64,000 bases of DNA from Tetradesmus obliquus (lineage: Eukaryota; Chlorophyta; Chlorophyceae; Sphaeropleales; Scenedesmaceae): NCBI GenBank assembly GCA_030272155.1, contig CP126201.1, positions 434,001-498,000 on the forward strand. Reading direction: 5' to 3'. The notes under the pieces were generated by a model that saw only the letters and a program-made list of their open reading frames with translations, ran no database searches and was not told the DNA's origin. A program made the position numbers and the translations under genes. Of this stretch, positions 1 to 11,999 are shown piece after piece; within the stretch, counting starts at the first letter, position 1; each line of letters begins with the position of its first letter.

Positions 1-50
1 CTGTAAGACTCTACCTGTCAACTCTTGAACGCTTGTGCATTACTACGCAG

Positions 51-203
51 CTCAATGGGTTACCAGTGATGCAAGCTTGCTGCACGTGCTTGTGCACTCC
101 AGGACTGGCCATGACACTGCTTACAGGCCATGGTTTGTGGCCCACGCTGTTGGGGCCCTACTAGGGGCAGGTGCTACCCGAATGTCAGCTGCAGATGCAA
201 AAG
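51..203 (+). CDS. Candidate internal exon of a gene cut by the window edge
   Basis: The stretch lies between an acceptor (tactacgcag, ending at 50) and a good donor (gtgagt from 204). One frame is open throughout: two leading bases, 50 codons and one trailing base, containing WVTSDASLLHVLVHSRTG. I do not recognise it. Its donor is in phase 1, whereas the next clear exon at 648 starts in phase 0, so either another small exon lies in 204-647 or the two belong to different genes. Bases 204-647 otherwise show nothing I can assign. Confidence 0.3.
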
Positions 204-647
204 GTGAGTTACATATGTAGGAAGGACCCTGTGTAACGCTGAGCCCACAGCTCTGCAGCAAGGGCCCCTAAGCCCTAGGGCGCGTGACCGTCATGAACAG
301 TGCTTTAGCTCAGTGCTCTTGCTTGAGTTGATACAAGAACGTCTAGAATTCCAAAATCTACGTATCTTCGGCTGCGCACTGTCTTAGCCGCTTCTCTGTT
401 TGTGATCAGTACGTAAAGAGCATCACCGGTCAAGCTTGCTATAATGATGATCTTGGAGGCTTCAGCTGTATCATGCTGGGCCAACTGCAGCATTGGTTCT
501 GCTGCAGCACGCTGTCCAAAGTAGCTTCCAGGAGCTTTGCGGCAGCATGCCGTGCACATATGCTTGCAGGAAACGCTGATGCTTTGCTTCAAAGACCTGA
601 TGACTCCTTTTGAACCAGTCCAATGCTGTGGCTGTGTGTTTACGCAG

Positions 648-1502
648 GTGCTGCGGCTGGTGAGCAGCTGCATGCGCGAGTCTCCCGCAAGCGACACCTG
701 GGACCTGCGCGGCCTGGTGGTCAACGGCAGGCCAGTGAGCCGTTTCACAGTCACAGCAGTGCTGTCCGAGGTGTACAGCGGCATGGGAGCTCTGGGCTGG
801 AAGTTAGGTCCCAGCCCAGGACGATACAGCTTGGCACAGCTGTATCGCATGCTGTGGTTTGCTGATGCAGTGGGCTGCAGCAGCGTGATGAGTCTGCTTG
901 CAGGAAGCTTCAGCAGCAGCGTGCGAGCAGAGCTGGTGTGCAGCGTGGCAGCCAGCAGCAGTGGGGAAGGCGCAGCGGCAGCAGGCGACAAAGGTGGCGC
1001 AGCCGGCAGCGAGCTGGTGACACTGAAGCTGGACACCATCTACAAGATTGTAACCAAGTTCCCCAAACTCATCGGAGGCCGCGTCAGGTTGCGGCCACCT
1101 GCCAGGGAGCTCAGGTGTATGGCGCGCGAGCCACATGCTAAACTCTGTTTTGTGAAGGCGCTCAGCACTCAGCAGGAGGAGCAGCTGCTGCAGCAGCTGG
1201 CGCAGCAGCTGGAGGAGCTGCTGTTTGTGGCGTTCAGGCTGCATGTGAAGGAGCTGCAGAAGGCAGCGCTGCGCTTCCTGAACATCAGCGTGAGGCACCT
1301 CATGCGGAACCGTAACTGGTGGGCAGACGAGGCCATCTTCTCCCAGCGGGTGCTGGCTGCAGCAGGCAGCGCTAGCGGCAAGGAGCTGCTGCGCCGCAAC
1401 GACATGGGAGACATCATTGACCCTCCCCACCCCGCGCTTCCCCCGTACACCCCGATCAACCAGGGCAGCTCAACCAGTGCCCTCCTTCAACTGCTAAACT
1501 AA
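648..1502 (+). CDS. BTB/POZ-like domain protein, C-terminal exon (start not resolved)
   Basis: A phase-0 exon follows the acceptor tgtttacgcag and stays open for 285 codons to TAA at 1500-1502. The segment DLRGLVVNGRPVSRFTV, followed by VLSEVYSG and AQLYRMLWFADAVG, resembles the BTB fold as it appears in algal BTB proteins: a buried hydrophobic strand, a dimerisation helix, then a region that could act as BACK. A long helical region rich in Glu, Gln and Leu follows (about residues 180-235 of the exon), then a Pro-rich end. BTB proteins commonly serve as dimerising adaptors, for example for cullin-3 ligases; no catalytic residue is expected. The first exons lie upstream and were not resolved. 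The family call rests on pattern memory only. Confidence 0.45.
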   Translation: MLRLVSSCMRESPASDTWDLRGLVVNGRPVSRFTVTAVLSEVYSGMGALGWKLGPSPGRYSLAQLYRMLWFADAVGCSSVMSLLAGSFSSSVRAELVCSVAASSSGEGAAAAGDKGGAAGSELVTLKLDTIYKIVTKFPKLIGGRVRLRPPARELRCMAREPHAKLCFVKALSTQQEEQLLQQLAQQLEELLFVAFRLHVKELQKAALRFLNISVRHLMRNRNWWADEAIFSQRVLAAAGSASGKELLRRNDMGDIIDPPHPALPPYTPINQGSSTSALLQLLN

Positions 1503-1805
1503 CCCTGCATGTTGTTGTAGCTATCTGCATTCTTGGGGCTGCTTTCAAAGCCTCTAATGCAGCACTCTTGTCTGTGTTGTTTCAAGACTGTCCTATATGC
1601 TGCCGTGTGGACCTGCATCTGGCTGCAATGCCTCCTGCATGGAATCAAGGTGTGAGAACATACATAGATGTTGCAAAGCCATAGGGTTTCCTTTCGATGC
1701 AAGTCCGCCACAGCATGGATGCAATGAGCATGCAATGAGAATGCAACCACAATGCAACGATAAACATAATCTTGAGGAATCTAGGGGTAAACACCCTCTG
1801 CGAGC

Positions 1806-1885
<80 letters not shown>

Positions 1886-1900
1886 GCTGCGCTGCTGCAG

Positions 1901-2559
1901 GCGCTCGACCCCTCCAGTGACTTTCCTGACGCTCCACTGGACTCCCCTCAGCAGCTGCAGGCGGTGGCGGACAACCAGGGGCCAGCAGGCAGCCACCAGG
2001 GCATGCAAGTGCGTCAGCCTATCCTTTCTCCTTCCTCTGAGAGTCTGCCATTTGCTTCTGATGCATTGCTCCAGCTGGGCACTTGTCAGCTTGCAAGGTG
2101 CCTGAATCATAAAAGCTCTCACAGCTTGAGCAGGTTATGTGGTCGCTCCCTGCGAAGGCCGGATCCAGTCCACATTCCTGCTTGCATCCCCATGTCCCCA
2201 CCCTTGTCTGTCACAGTTGCTGTATCAAGTGCCCTGCCTGCCCTGCGCTGCTGCTCTGCCCGGCCTGCTGCAGACCGGCGACAAGATGGCCATCAAGGCC
2301 CCAGTGGCTGGCAAGTCAGGCCAGCAGGACCAACGGGGCGACACAGTGGCTGGTATTAACAAGTGAGCAGGCTGCCGTGCGCTGGCAGGTGGCCAAAAGT
2401 AACACCATGCATCCACTGCATCTTGCCCGGTGTCAGTGAATGAGGTTTCAGCCCTCAGTGTCAAGGCATCACAGAGTTATGAAAAACGCAACCATGCACG
2501 CATTGCGTTGTAGGTTGTGCTCCTGAACTGCAATGCGTGGCTTGACGTGGTTGCTGAGG

Positions 2560-2594
<35 letters not shown>

Positions 2595-2720
2595 AATGTT
2601 GCTATATATGGCTGCAGGGGTGTAGGTGACTTTGTTGCCGGCCTGGGTGACACTGAAGCTGGCCGTAAGGGCGCGGGAGGCGTGGACTTCTCCAACGCTG
2701 CAGGCATGGGCGGCCTGTGA
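1901..2720 (+). CDS. Short three-exon coding segment, function unknown
   Basis: Three exons fit one frame: 1901-2008, 2274-2362 and 2618-2720, with donors gtgcgt and gtgagc and acceptors ctgctgcag, ctgctgcag and ggctgcag. The spliced end reads VAGINKGVGDFVAGLGD and finishes GMGGL-stop. CTG runs (about 1809-1880 and 2563-2595) lie directly before the first and third exons. The preceding donor would have to be in phase 0 and none is visible at the end of the BTB-like exon, so this may be a separate gene or the end of an unresolved isoform. A diverged copy of the last exon's end appears at about 2780-2825. I do not recognise the protein. Confidence 0.4.
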
Positions 2721-2722
2721 GA

Positions 2723-3910
2723 TGCTACAGATTGTGCGTCATTCTGCTGTTACAGCTGTAGGAATAAGGGCACCGTGCGGGGATGTGTGGACTTGTGTAG
2801 CGCTACAGGCATGGGGAGCCGTTGAGATGCCGCAACATGTTAAGAGCACGCCACTATGGTAGCTGCTGGTTTTTGCTGACATGAAATCCACAGAAAGCCG
2901 TTGCTGTTTGCCGATTGTATCGCTGTGCATTGTGCACAGTAGCTATAGTTGCAGCACTTGAGACCTCGTGTCTTCATCAGCAGTTGCTGCTTTGACTTCT
3001 TGTGCCCAGTTGGCTGAGTTGCAGCACCTGCTATGAAGCTGGCATCGTTTGTAAGAGCCAAAACTCTTTAGTCACCATGCATGGGGTCGACGCTGCTTGC
3101 ACCCGCAGGTGACATCGTGTGCAGCCGGTGCTGCCGTAGTACTGTACAGTACATGTAACATGTATTACGTATGCTGTTACTTACATGCCGCCGTTCACCT
3201 TCAGATGTGCTCTTGGAATCAGCAGCACCAAATGCAGCACCCTGCCAGGATGCATGCTACCACACAGCAACACAACCTCAAGAAGCTGCCCATAAATGCA
3301 TGTCACCTATCAAACAGCAACAGGCATCCATGAGCAACACTGCAGGCGCGGCACTTTGACAGAGAATTGTGCAGTCACTGGCCTCCCTCTGTGAAGGGAT
3401 GCTGACATCATAAATTCCCACAGCCATCGGTGGATGGCCCCTGTCAGCTAAACAGAATAGCACAGGCACCGACTGCACCTGCCTGCAACACGAACGCAAA
3501 CACCGTGTGGGCGGCCACTACGTGCTGCCATGCTTGGCTGCAACCACCTTTATGAACTGGTGGTGCAATACTGCCTGACGACAAACGGACGTCCCCGCAC
3601 CGTGAGACTAAGCTCCTTGCCGCAATCTCACATGGAACTCTGCAGATCCCTACTGCAAATGCACCTGCTGCTTGTCTGCAAAGGTGCACATGAGCAGCAC
3701 ATTGCTGTGCCGCACTAGGGCAACAAACTATCATTGCAGACACATGCATTGCCCTGTTGTAACGCGTGTCTCAGGTGTCTGACACGCATAACATCACATG
3801 TAGTCGCGTGACCGGCGCACGCCGCAGCGTTACTACAAAGATCCTCTCCCACCATCCATGGAGCTAGCAGCAGGCGCGAGTATCTAAAGCCTTCGGCTGA
3901 ACAATCCATG
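2723..3910. other. Intergenic stretch without a supportable gene
   Basis: Apart from a degraded copy of the preceding exon end (about 2780-2825), I see no exon with convincing splice signals on either strand. TGTAA occurs on the + strand near 3156 but is too far from a stop codon to assign. Confidence 0.4.
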
Positions 3911-4551
3911 TCAGCCACCTCGAATGCACAGGGTTGCATACTGCAGATGCAGCTTCAGCAGTAGCTCCTCAATAGCTGCAGCAGCGAGCTCCGCCTCATG
4001 CTGCTGGCGCTGTTGCTCCAGCTGCTGCGCCAGGGCTGCTGCCTTAGCAGCACTTGCTGCTGCCAGCCGCTTCTTCCACAGCTGTGCCTGGCTACGCGCT
4101 GCCATCTTCTGGCCATGCTGCTGCATGGTCCGTTTAAGCGCCTGCTTGTGCGCTTGCTGCTGCGCTGCGTGCCTCTGCTTCAGTGCCGCCAGCTTGGCCT
4201 CCTCCTCCTTCAGGGAGGACTGCTCTGCTGCCAGTTCAGCTTCACACTGCTGTAGCTGCTGCTGCTGCTGGTTGTTGAGGCTCTTGAGCACTTCAGCTTC
4301 AGCCTGCAGCTGCCTGTGCTTGATCAGCAGCTGCGCATAGGCTGCCTGCCGCTGCTTGGCCGCCTGCACAGTTTCACAACAGAGAGGCAGCGCATGGCGT
4401 AAGACTTGCTGCTGGTTGGGACAGTATGCACAACACTAATGGCTGCATGTATTCAATTTGCAACGCCCTACACAGGCTGCTGCTCGCAGGATCCACACCC
4501 AAACACACGACTCACCGATTCAGGCGAAAAATTCTCATGCTCAGTGGACAT
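3911..4551 (-). CDS. Small coiled-coil protein
   Basis: Two exons on the minus strand: 4551-4516 (ATG, MSTEHENFSPES, donor gtgagt, phase 0) and 4363-3911 (acceptor gtgcag, phase 0, stop at 3911). The product is 162 aa. From about residue 13 to 150 it is almost entirely Ala, Gln, Glu, Lys and Leu with heptad-like spacing, for example AYAQLLIKHRQLQAEAEVL and KLAALKQRHAAQQQAH, which is typical of a continuous coiled coil. No signal peptide or other domain is visible. It could be a cytoskeletal or ciliary scaffold, but that is a guess. Other upstream starts in the same frame are possible because the first exon stays open 5' of this ATG. Confidence 0.55.
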
Positions 4552-4961
4552 CCCAGCAGCAGCAGCAGCACCTCTAGGAGTGGCTCCAGGCCTTGGCGAA
4601 GACGGAGAGGCCACCATTGTACAGCCTGGAATAAGAAACCTTCAGTGCCTGCGTAAAGCAGCAACACAGCGACATGAGCATACAGCAGTGCCACTTGGCA
4701 AACCAGCCGGCAAACTGGTGCATTGCTCCTGTATCAGGGCAACAATGAATGCCTGCAATCTGCATAACCACATCAAACGGTGCAAGTTGGGTATCATGTG
4801 ATACACGAGGCACGGCGAGCTGCAGTGGTGAGCTTGAAGCAAGTTCTGCAAGCTTGCAGGACAGCTCCCGTTGCAATGCAGGCCTGATTGTTGACGGCCT
4901 GATGTGGCGCTGCATGTTTGCTCTCTGGAACCGTGGCACACGAGCAAGGATACCTGCAGGG

Positions 4962-5277
4962 ACAGTCGTGGCGTTACGCTGCAGGTTGACACCCTGAAAC
5001 AGGGCAGCGGTGCACGTGAGCAAAGCAGCTGCTTGCAGGAACAGTCGTGGTGTGACACTGCAGGTTAAAGTCCTAGAACAGGGCAGCGGTGCAAGTGAGC
5101 AGGGCAGGTGCTTGCAGGAACTGTCGTACTTTGACGCTGCATGTTGAAGTCCTGGAACAGCGCGGCGGGGCACGTGAGCAGGGTACATGCTTGCAGGATC
5201 AGCCGTGGTGTGACGCTGCGTGTCGACATCCTGGGACAGCGCAGCAAGAAATGTGAGCAAGGCGAATGCTTGCAGGA
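4962..5277. repeat. 79-bp minisatellite, four copies
   Basis: The motif acagtcgtggtgtgac and its variants recur at 4962, 5041, 5120 and 5199, exactly 79 bp apart; each unit ends in gcttgcagga. Copies differ by about 15-25%. The period is not a multiple of three, so the open frames read through it on the minus strand are not evidence for a protein. Confidence 0.85.
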
Positions 5278-5399
5278 AAGGAATTGTAGAGAGAACAGCA
5301 CCCAACAGTGTTGTTGAAAGCGCAGAGACCTTCTGTAGTACAATAAGAGAGCAACATGATTTTCTCTGCCTGCACAACTATGAGGCAAAGTTCAAGGCG

Positions 5400-6697
5400 C
5401 CACAGCAGCGACGCTGTGCAGCAGTTGTCGGCTAGACGGAAAGCTGCAGGACAGTGCTCAACTGGCCCTAACAGCAGCAAAAGAAGCAGCAGCAGCAGAA
5501 GCGGAGCGAAATATGCTCCAAGCTTTAAACCTTCGCTCCAAGCTGTTGTGCATGGTTAAGCTAACAAACCATGCCGCTACAGCCACATGCAGGGGCCCTT
5601 GGACAAGAACTGTCGCACTGATGACAGATCACAGTAGCAGCTGCATAGCCTGTGAGCCTCACAGTAGCAGCTGCATAGCCTGTGAGCCTCGGAGGCAGGC
5701 CTCTTCACGCATGCACATGAAGACCAGATGAAAGGCTTTGATAAGAAAAGTACAGCCGCACACACAACACATGTCGACGCAACAGCTCCTGCAGGACGCT
5801 GGTGCTGGTTGCAGCTCCCTGCCAAGAAGCACACGCATGGCGATTCCTTCTCTGTTTAAGGGGCCTGGAATCTCCAAATATGTCATAGCCATATCTATCA
5901 GGCCATCACCTCTGCAATTGCGCCCGATGCCGAGCACTTCTCGGCAAGACCAGCAAGTCCAAAGTCGCCTCCAGGAACACTTGCTGCAACTTCGTTGAAA
6001 GTTTCGCTGTGATAGGTCTGCGACTAGCTTGAAAACTACCTTCAATAAACTGATCGAGACACAGCAAACGCAGGAGAGCAGTCAGCCCCTGGAAAGTTTC
6101 GCCCTGGACAGCTACATCTACACGTGTGCTGTAACCAGCTGCAGCTTGATTTGATTATTGTGCATGGAATCTTCACGTTACGTGTGCATGGAAATGCCAC
6201 AAAAACATGGGGTGTCCTGTCATTTTTCAAATTTTGTCACGGGCGTGACTCACCGACCGTGACTCACGGTGCTAGCATCGCCTGTTTGTTATCAAGAAGT
6301 TAGCCGTACTCTACAGAAGCTTACAAGGTATCAGCTGCACCACGAGTCCTGCAGCACAGGTCAGCACAGCTCACCAATCCCTCATGTATGCAGCCAAGAC
6401 ATGCCAAGGTGACTGCTGAAGTTCAGCACAAGTCATAACTTGATCAAGGCAAACTGCCAGCACGCTGATTACCAGGTACAACTGACACCCTCAAACTGCA
6501 GAATGGAATATAGACACAGTCGCAATATCACCCCTGACCTGATTCCCCCTCCCTGTTCAGAAGATCGGCAGTAACCTCGAGAAGAAGGCCAGTAACCTCA
6601 CCCATCTGGGGAGCCAATGACAAACTCGTTGGGCAGAGAACGCAACAACCAGAGACCAGTAATTATTTCAAAGGGCAGGCGCCACAGCAACAGTACG
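5400..6697. other. Intergenic stretch with a 30-bp perfect tandem duplication
   Basis: Bases 5630-5659 are repeated exactly at 5660-5689 (cacagtagcagctgcatagc plus ten bases). I find no gene with splice support here. TTACA at 6321-6325 (TGTAA on the minus strand) could be the polyadenylation signal of the minus-strand gene ending at 6698. Confidence 0.5.
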
Positions 6698-6758
6698 CTA
6701 CCACTTGGGCAGAGGTTGGACTGCATTCCACCACTCTACTTGCTGCTCAACAGCAGCT

Positions 6759-6792
<34 letters not shown>

Positions 6793-7462
6793 CTTGCTGC
6801 TGTGTGTCAGCAGCTAACTCCTCATGCTCATCGTCGCTGAGCTCTGGGTAGTCACCATACGCCTGCAGCTGCTGCACTCCGTAGCCAGCATCCTCATCAG
6901 CAGCGTGCGAAGCTTCGTGCTGAGCCATGCTGCTGACTTCTTCAACAGTAGCACTGGGCTTATTGGGTCCATTGCAGTGCATAAGCCCTTGCACTGCACC
7001 GCCCTGCTGTTCAGCTTGGTACCCCTGCTGCTGAAGGTTTTGATGCTCTTGCTGCTGTTGCACACATCGTGCTTCGTCTGCAGTGCTGTGCGCCCGTGAC
7101 GACGCAGCCATATCGTTATCGCTGCATTGCTCACTGCCAGGTGCATGTGCCGCAGGCGGTGCCTGGTGCAGCATCTGCACTTCAGGATGCTGCTGCTGCT
7201 GCCCCGCAGGCCTGGCACCTGCTGCGGCACCTGATGAGCTGAACAGCTGTCTCAGCTTAGCGCTCCAGCCTGATGCAGGCTGAATTGATGGTGCTTGTGG
7301 CTGCATGTGCTGCACATTCTGCTGCTGCTGGTTCTGTTGCGAAGGTTGTTGTTGCGGCTCCAAGTTGCGCTGTTGTAGCGCTGCTGTGTTTGCTGGCATT
7401 GCACCTGCTTGAGGCCGAGGAGTGCCATTGATTGCTGGATTGCCGGCTGACGGTTGTAGAAG

Positions 7463-7502
<40 letters not shown>

Positions 7503-8825
7503 ACATGCAGTGTTGTATGACCAGCTGATTGCGGAACAGCTGCTTTCAAGTTGCCAGGTACTGCAGCACGCAGCATGCCTTGGTTGCCAGCTGCTGCTGG
7601 CTGCCGAGCTTGGCCTGCACTGCTACTGCTGTCACATCCCAGCAGGGATGTGCGGTTGCTGCGTTGCTCTGCTGGGGAGGAAGTAAGGGACATGGCGCTG
7701 GCTGCTGGTGCTGCTCTGCCAAGAGCAGGCATGGGTGTGGGCTTGCCCCTGAGCGCAAGCTGCTGCAGCTGCCGCATGTGCATGTGCTGAAGCTGCTGCC
7801 TGCGGCATGCGACCAGAGGATAGCATTTCTTTTAGCAGCAGATTGCGTATGCCGCAGCCGACCAGTCCGTGCCTCAACTTTGCGTCCAACCGCTGCAACA
7901 AATGCACAGTACAGCCATGCTGGCTCAACTTCCTTGTGATGTAGATGCGTAAGCCTGACACACAGTACACTTGGCATGGTGGTGTGCTGAAAGTAGACAC
8001 AGTCTGCTGCTGGAGGGGCTCACCTGGTTTTAGCTACAGCTTCTGCTGCATCAGGAGCCAGGCACGCCGCCCAGGCATCCCCGGCTACCGCGCTGCAAGC
8101 TCCTGCAGCTGCACAGCTGTTGTCATGGTGTGCCTGCAGGGCAATGCATAAAACAAGCGGTATTCAACCTAGTAGGCTTGCAAGCCAATTCCCCACATAA
8201 ATATGCAAACATGGTTATCTAGACACTGCGCACAGGTGTCACCTCAGAGCTGTATGCCTTGTGTGCACAACCATTGTGAAACTGTCAACAGAGTGACAGT
8301 GGCCGCCAGCGGCTGTGGTGTGGATGGTGGAAACTCACGCCTGCATGCGATGCCGTGGGCAGCAGTGGCCTACCCGCTGCAGCAGACAGCAGGTGCCAGA
8401 CCTCTTGTTCTGGCAGTGTGTAAGCCCAGTTCGGGGCCTTGCTCTGGGCGGGGGACCCTGCAAGTTGCAGGCAGTACAGCAGCTGCCCTGGGCCTGGGAG
8501 TGATGACAGTGCAGAGCTCCTGAAACTCTGAACACCAGGTGCACAGCGAGGCTCATTAAGAGTTGAGGAGTGGTTCTTGCAAAATTAAGCGCGCACCAGC
8601 CATGCACCATGTGCTGAACATGGTGCCTGTGTGGAGTTCCGGTGTCTCCAGTGCTGAAATGCTTAAAGGGACGAAGCTATTGCAACACACGCATGGTTAC
8701 TAACAACTTTGAACCAACCGAATTACCAAATTGGCCAGTGTGGCATTCAAACGTGGCACCAGACACACAAAGCGCCAAACCCTCGCTGCAGCCCGTGCTA
8801 CAGCCTCTGCTGTCCCCGCCAGCAT
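6698..8825 (-). CDS. Gln/Ser-rich low-complexity protein, unknown function
   Basis: Minus-strand exons that keep frame: 8519-8339, 8133-8024 and 7799-6698, with a plausible first exon 8825-8767 (MLAGTAEAVARAAARVW, weaker donor gtgtct). Donors are gtgagt and gtgagc; acceptors end in cag. The second exon reads NWAYTLPEQEVWHLLSAA, which looks like a folded segment. The last exon is dominated by Gln and Ser runs, including a (CAG)n-coded Ser tract near 7470-7500, then the acidic patch DYPELSDDEHEELA and a poly-Gln run before the C-terminus WWNAVQPLPKW. This composition is common in algal regulatory proteins, but no DNA-binding domain is visible. The first exon is the least certain part. Confidence 0.6.
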
Positions 8826-9000
8826 TGCATGAACAGCCCGTCGGTTGCAGGTATGTTATGGGTTGGTCTACCGACTGCTGTCTCACAGCTGTTTGCTAGT
8901 TTGTGGCAGCATCTGATCTCGGACATTTGGAATGCACGACCGCAGCTGGTGCCTTGCGTCCTTTAGCCTTATGAAGTAGAACCAAACAAATAATCAACGC

Positions 9001-10545
9001 ATGGGTGCCCGCGGTAGCAGCAGCGAGTCTGGCTTTGAGCAGGAGCATAGGGCAAAGGCCAAACGGAGAAGTGCAGCGCCTTTGCAGCCAGGCCTGCAAG
9101 TCATCGGTACCCTTCTCGCACTTCGTGTTGGCTATCGGCTCGCCAAGACAGCAGGTAGGGGTCCCGGCGGGGAGACAGCCCAGCAGGGCTCGGCCTGCAT
9201 AGAGCTGTTGCAACAGTTTGTTGAGAGCTGTCGCTTCTTGCCTTTGTCTATCTGCAGTTGGCAGGCTCTTTGCTGAGCCGAAGGTCACGCCAGTCTTTGA
9301 AGAGCAGCAGGACAGCTTCCATGCCGTGGAGGTGAGCTGCTTGGCTACAGTAGATGCTAGATGTGCGCATCTGGACAGCTGGAGGGGCCTAAGAATGCTT
9401 GCTCAGCAGGAGCAGTTTACAAGATAGTGACTTCCTCGCACTACGGCAGTATTAATGTCCATAATCCTTCCTGCATGCCTGCATTGTGCATCCCCAGCGC
9501 AGCAGGTCTTCCTGTGCTGCATGCATTCCTGTTTGCATGTGCAAGCTCCTGCTGTCCTCGCAGCTGCAGCCACACGTATTCCCTCTCCTGCAACCTCCAT
9601 CCAACAGTTCCACGCTATGCTTGTACTTGCTTCCTTGCGCAGCACGTGTCAGATGAAGCAGCAAGTGCAGGTGCAACTGCGCGCGAGCAGTGGGTGGTGT
9701 GCTCGTTGCCAGCGCCGGATGTGCCGGAGGGCTTCAAGTTGATGGCCTCAGAGCACCTGCCCATTAGCACCTACCACTTCTACGAGCAGTTCCTGTCAGT
9801 GGACGCGACCTGCTTGCAGGACCACCACCGCAGCACAGGGCAGTACAACTTCAGGAGCAGCAGGTGTGTAGAAGTGCACGCTGCGGCATGAGGCTTGCAG
9901 GCAGCAGCTGGACACACAAGTAGAAGCACTGAGCAGCTGTAATTGCCACATAGATGCTCTTGAGCAGTTGTTGATTATGTGCCAGCAGTGCGAATGCACG
10001 CGCCGCGCTTTGCATTTGCAGAGGCACAGCAATGCACCCACAGCAGCAATGCGCAGTGAGTGCCAGGGAATGCACAGCCCAGCAGTCTGGCAGCACTGTC
10101 GTAACCTATACAACCGCAAACTTGTCCTGCAAGGGAATACATGCTGCCCCTGCCTCCCTCCTGCAGGTGGAAGGGCCCCGAGGGCGCCGACTGCCACTTC
10201 TCGCGTCTGTTTGACTTCATGCAGCCCAAGAAGGGCATGTGCAGCGTCAACGCGCACTGCCTGCAGGAGCAGCGCTTCAGCGTGCACCCGGGCGGCGTGT
10301 TTGTGATGCAGACCGACATGCGCATGGAGCACATCCCCTACGCGGACTGCTTCAAGGTGCAGAGCTTCTGGAAGGTGCGCTGGGTGTACTGCAGGCCTGG
10401 CCTAGGGTTAACAGCTGCTGGTGATGCATGGATATGCTCTCTCCTGCAAGCAGCACCGCCCCTAGCCACCCTCCGTCTCTACTTTGTGCAGCAGCAGGTA
10501 CCCAGCAATGCTATTTACAGCACATAAACACCGTGTGTGCCAAAC

Positions 10546-10577
<32 letters not shown>

Positions 10578-11999
10578 ATGCAGGCCGAGCCCGACTCTAC
10601 TGGCATGGGCTGCAACGTGTCCATCCACGTGGCGGTGCCCTTCCTCAAGGGCTGCCTCATGCGCGGCATCATCGCCAAGACCAGCTTTGGGGACTGCAAG
10701 GCCTTCTTCAGCGACTTCCTGGCGAAGGTAGGTGCGGTCATTGTGGCATGTTTGTGATAGCTTGTACTGCTTGGTGGCTGGTGCTTGCTGCAGCTGTCGA
10801 TGGCAAGGCCTTCTTCAGCGACTTCCTGGCAAAGGTGGGCAGGCATTATCAGGTGTTGCATTGTGCGGGTTGCTGTGTGCTGGGGTATTGCGCGCTTGCG
10901 GTGGCCTCGTAGCATAGGGTTGGCTGTAGCCAGTGTATGTATGGCTGTGTGTTGCGTGTCCCTATGCAGCGACTGCAAGGCCTTGTTCAGCGACTTCCTG
11001 GCACAGGTGGGTGCGGTCGCTGTGGCATTTTTGTGCTGGGTTGTACTGCTTGGTGGCTGGTGCTTGCTGCAGCTGTCGACGGCAAGGACATCTTCAAGGA
11101 CTTCCTGGCACAAGTGGGTGAGCCTGCTTGCTTCTGCTGCTTGGATGTGTGGTGCTTGGCTCTTTGTATGGCCTTGCAGCACGGGGTCAGCTGCACCTCC
11201 TCAACAAGCCCGTGTGATGCATGGACCTGTGCAGCCCGGCTGACGCTGCGGCACATGCACTGCGTTTCACTGTGTAGGTGCAGAACAGCATCTCCACAGA
11301 GCTGCTGCCCCAGGCTGCTGCAGCAGCAGCCGCAGCGGAGCAGCTGCTGGGCGCGTCGCCTGGGCTGCCGGCAGCTGCAGGTGCAGCGGCAGGCATGCTG
11401 TCGCCGCGCGCGGGCATGCAGAGCCCCTTCGCCTCTGTGGACGCAGAGGTGTTTGTGTGCTCTCCACGGCATGCATCAGCAGCCAGCAGCCCTGCACGCC
11501 CTGGAATGCAGCAGCAGCACCACCGGCGCGGCGGCTCGCAGTCGCGGCAGCAGCAGGCGGCGGCAGCGGCGCTGGAGCGGCAGCTGAGCAGGGTGGTCAG
11601 CGCCAAGCCCAGCTTCGCGCAGCCCATTGCAGAGTTGCGGCTGGTGGGCAGGTGGGTGCCAGGGCAGTAGCTGCTGCGTGATACCTCAACTTTAATATCG
11701 TCAGCGCAGTCGTTGGGGTAAATGTGCAGTGCGACAATCTGCGGAACGAGTATCATGCTGCTGAGCTGTAGCACACTCTGTAGACGACTGTGCAGCAGGC
11801 ATCACATGTCTGCTGCTACAGTGTTTTCCTTCTTGCCTCCTTTTTATGCTGCTGCAGGGCGTCGCGCGCGCAGGAGGTCATCAGCACTGCGCAAACAATC
11901 CTGCTGCTGCTGGTGCTGCTGGTGCAGCTGCTCATGCTGTACGACAACTACGTGCTGCACCACAGGCTGGCGCCGCATGCCCAACACCACACATGCTGA
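9001..11999 (+). CDS. VASt-domain protein with C-terminal membrane anchor (probable sterol/lipid transfer protein)
   Basis: Seven exons join in one frame: 9001-9154, 9258-9331, 9643-9863, 10167-10374, 10584-10727, 11278-11651 and 11858-11999 (438 aa). Residues about 100-270 match the VASt (StAR-like) fold of GRAMD1/Lam and plant VAD1 proteins: DVPEGFKLM, then HLPISTYHFYEQFLS, WKGPEGADCHFSR, FVMQTDMRMEHIPYADCFKV, CNVSIHVAVPFLKG and FSDFLAKV. A low-complexity Ala/Gln/Ser linker follows, then a hydrophobic segment (about 404-418, TILLLLVLLVQLLMLY) near the C-terminus, suggesting tail anchoring, probably in the ER. Family members carry sterols between membranes at contact sites. No GRAM domain is seen; it may be absent or encoded upstream of 9001. 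The ATG at 9001 is the first in frame, but a longer 5' end is possible. Confidence 0.78.
10690..11115 (+). repeat. Tandem copies of the exon-5 end and donor inside intron 5 of the VASt gene
   Basis: The real exon end gcgacttcctggcgaag|gtaggt (10727) is followed by three look-alikes inside the intron: 10794-10834, 10970-11006 and 11073-11113. Each has a CAG before it and a GTGGG donor after it. Their lengths (41, 37 and 41 nt) break the frame if included singly, and joining 10727 directly to 11278 is in frame. Two ~140-bp blocks, 10693-10834 and 10970-11113, are copies of each other, so duplication happened at two scales. Confidence 0.8.

Noticed and set aside
4574-5388. Minus-strand Leu/Cys-rich protein across the 79-bp repeat
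   Set aside because: The period is not a multiple of three, so the frame changes in every unit; composition is that of a minisatellite.
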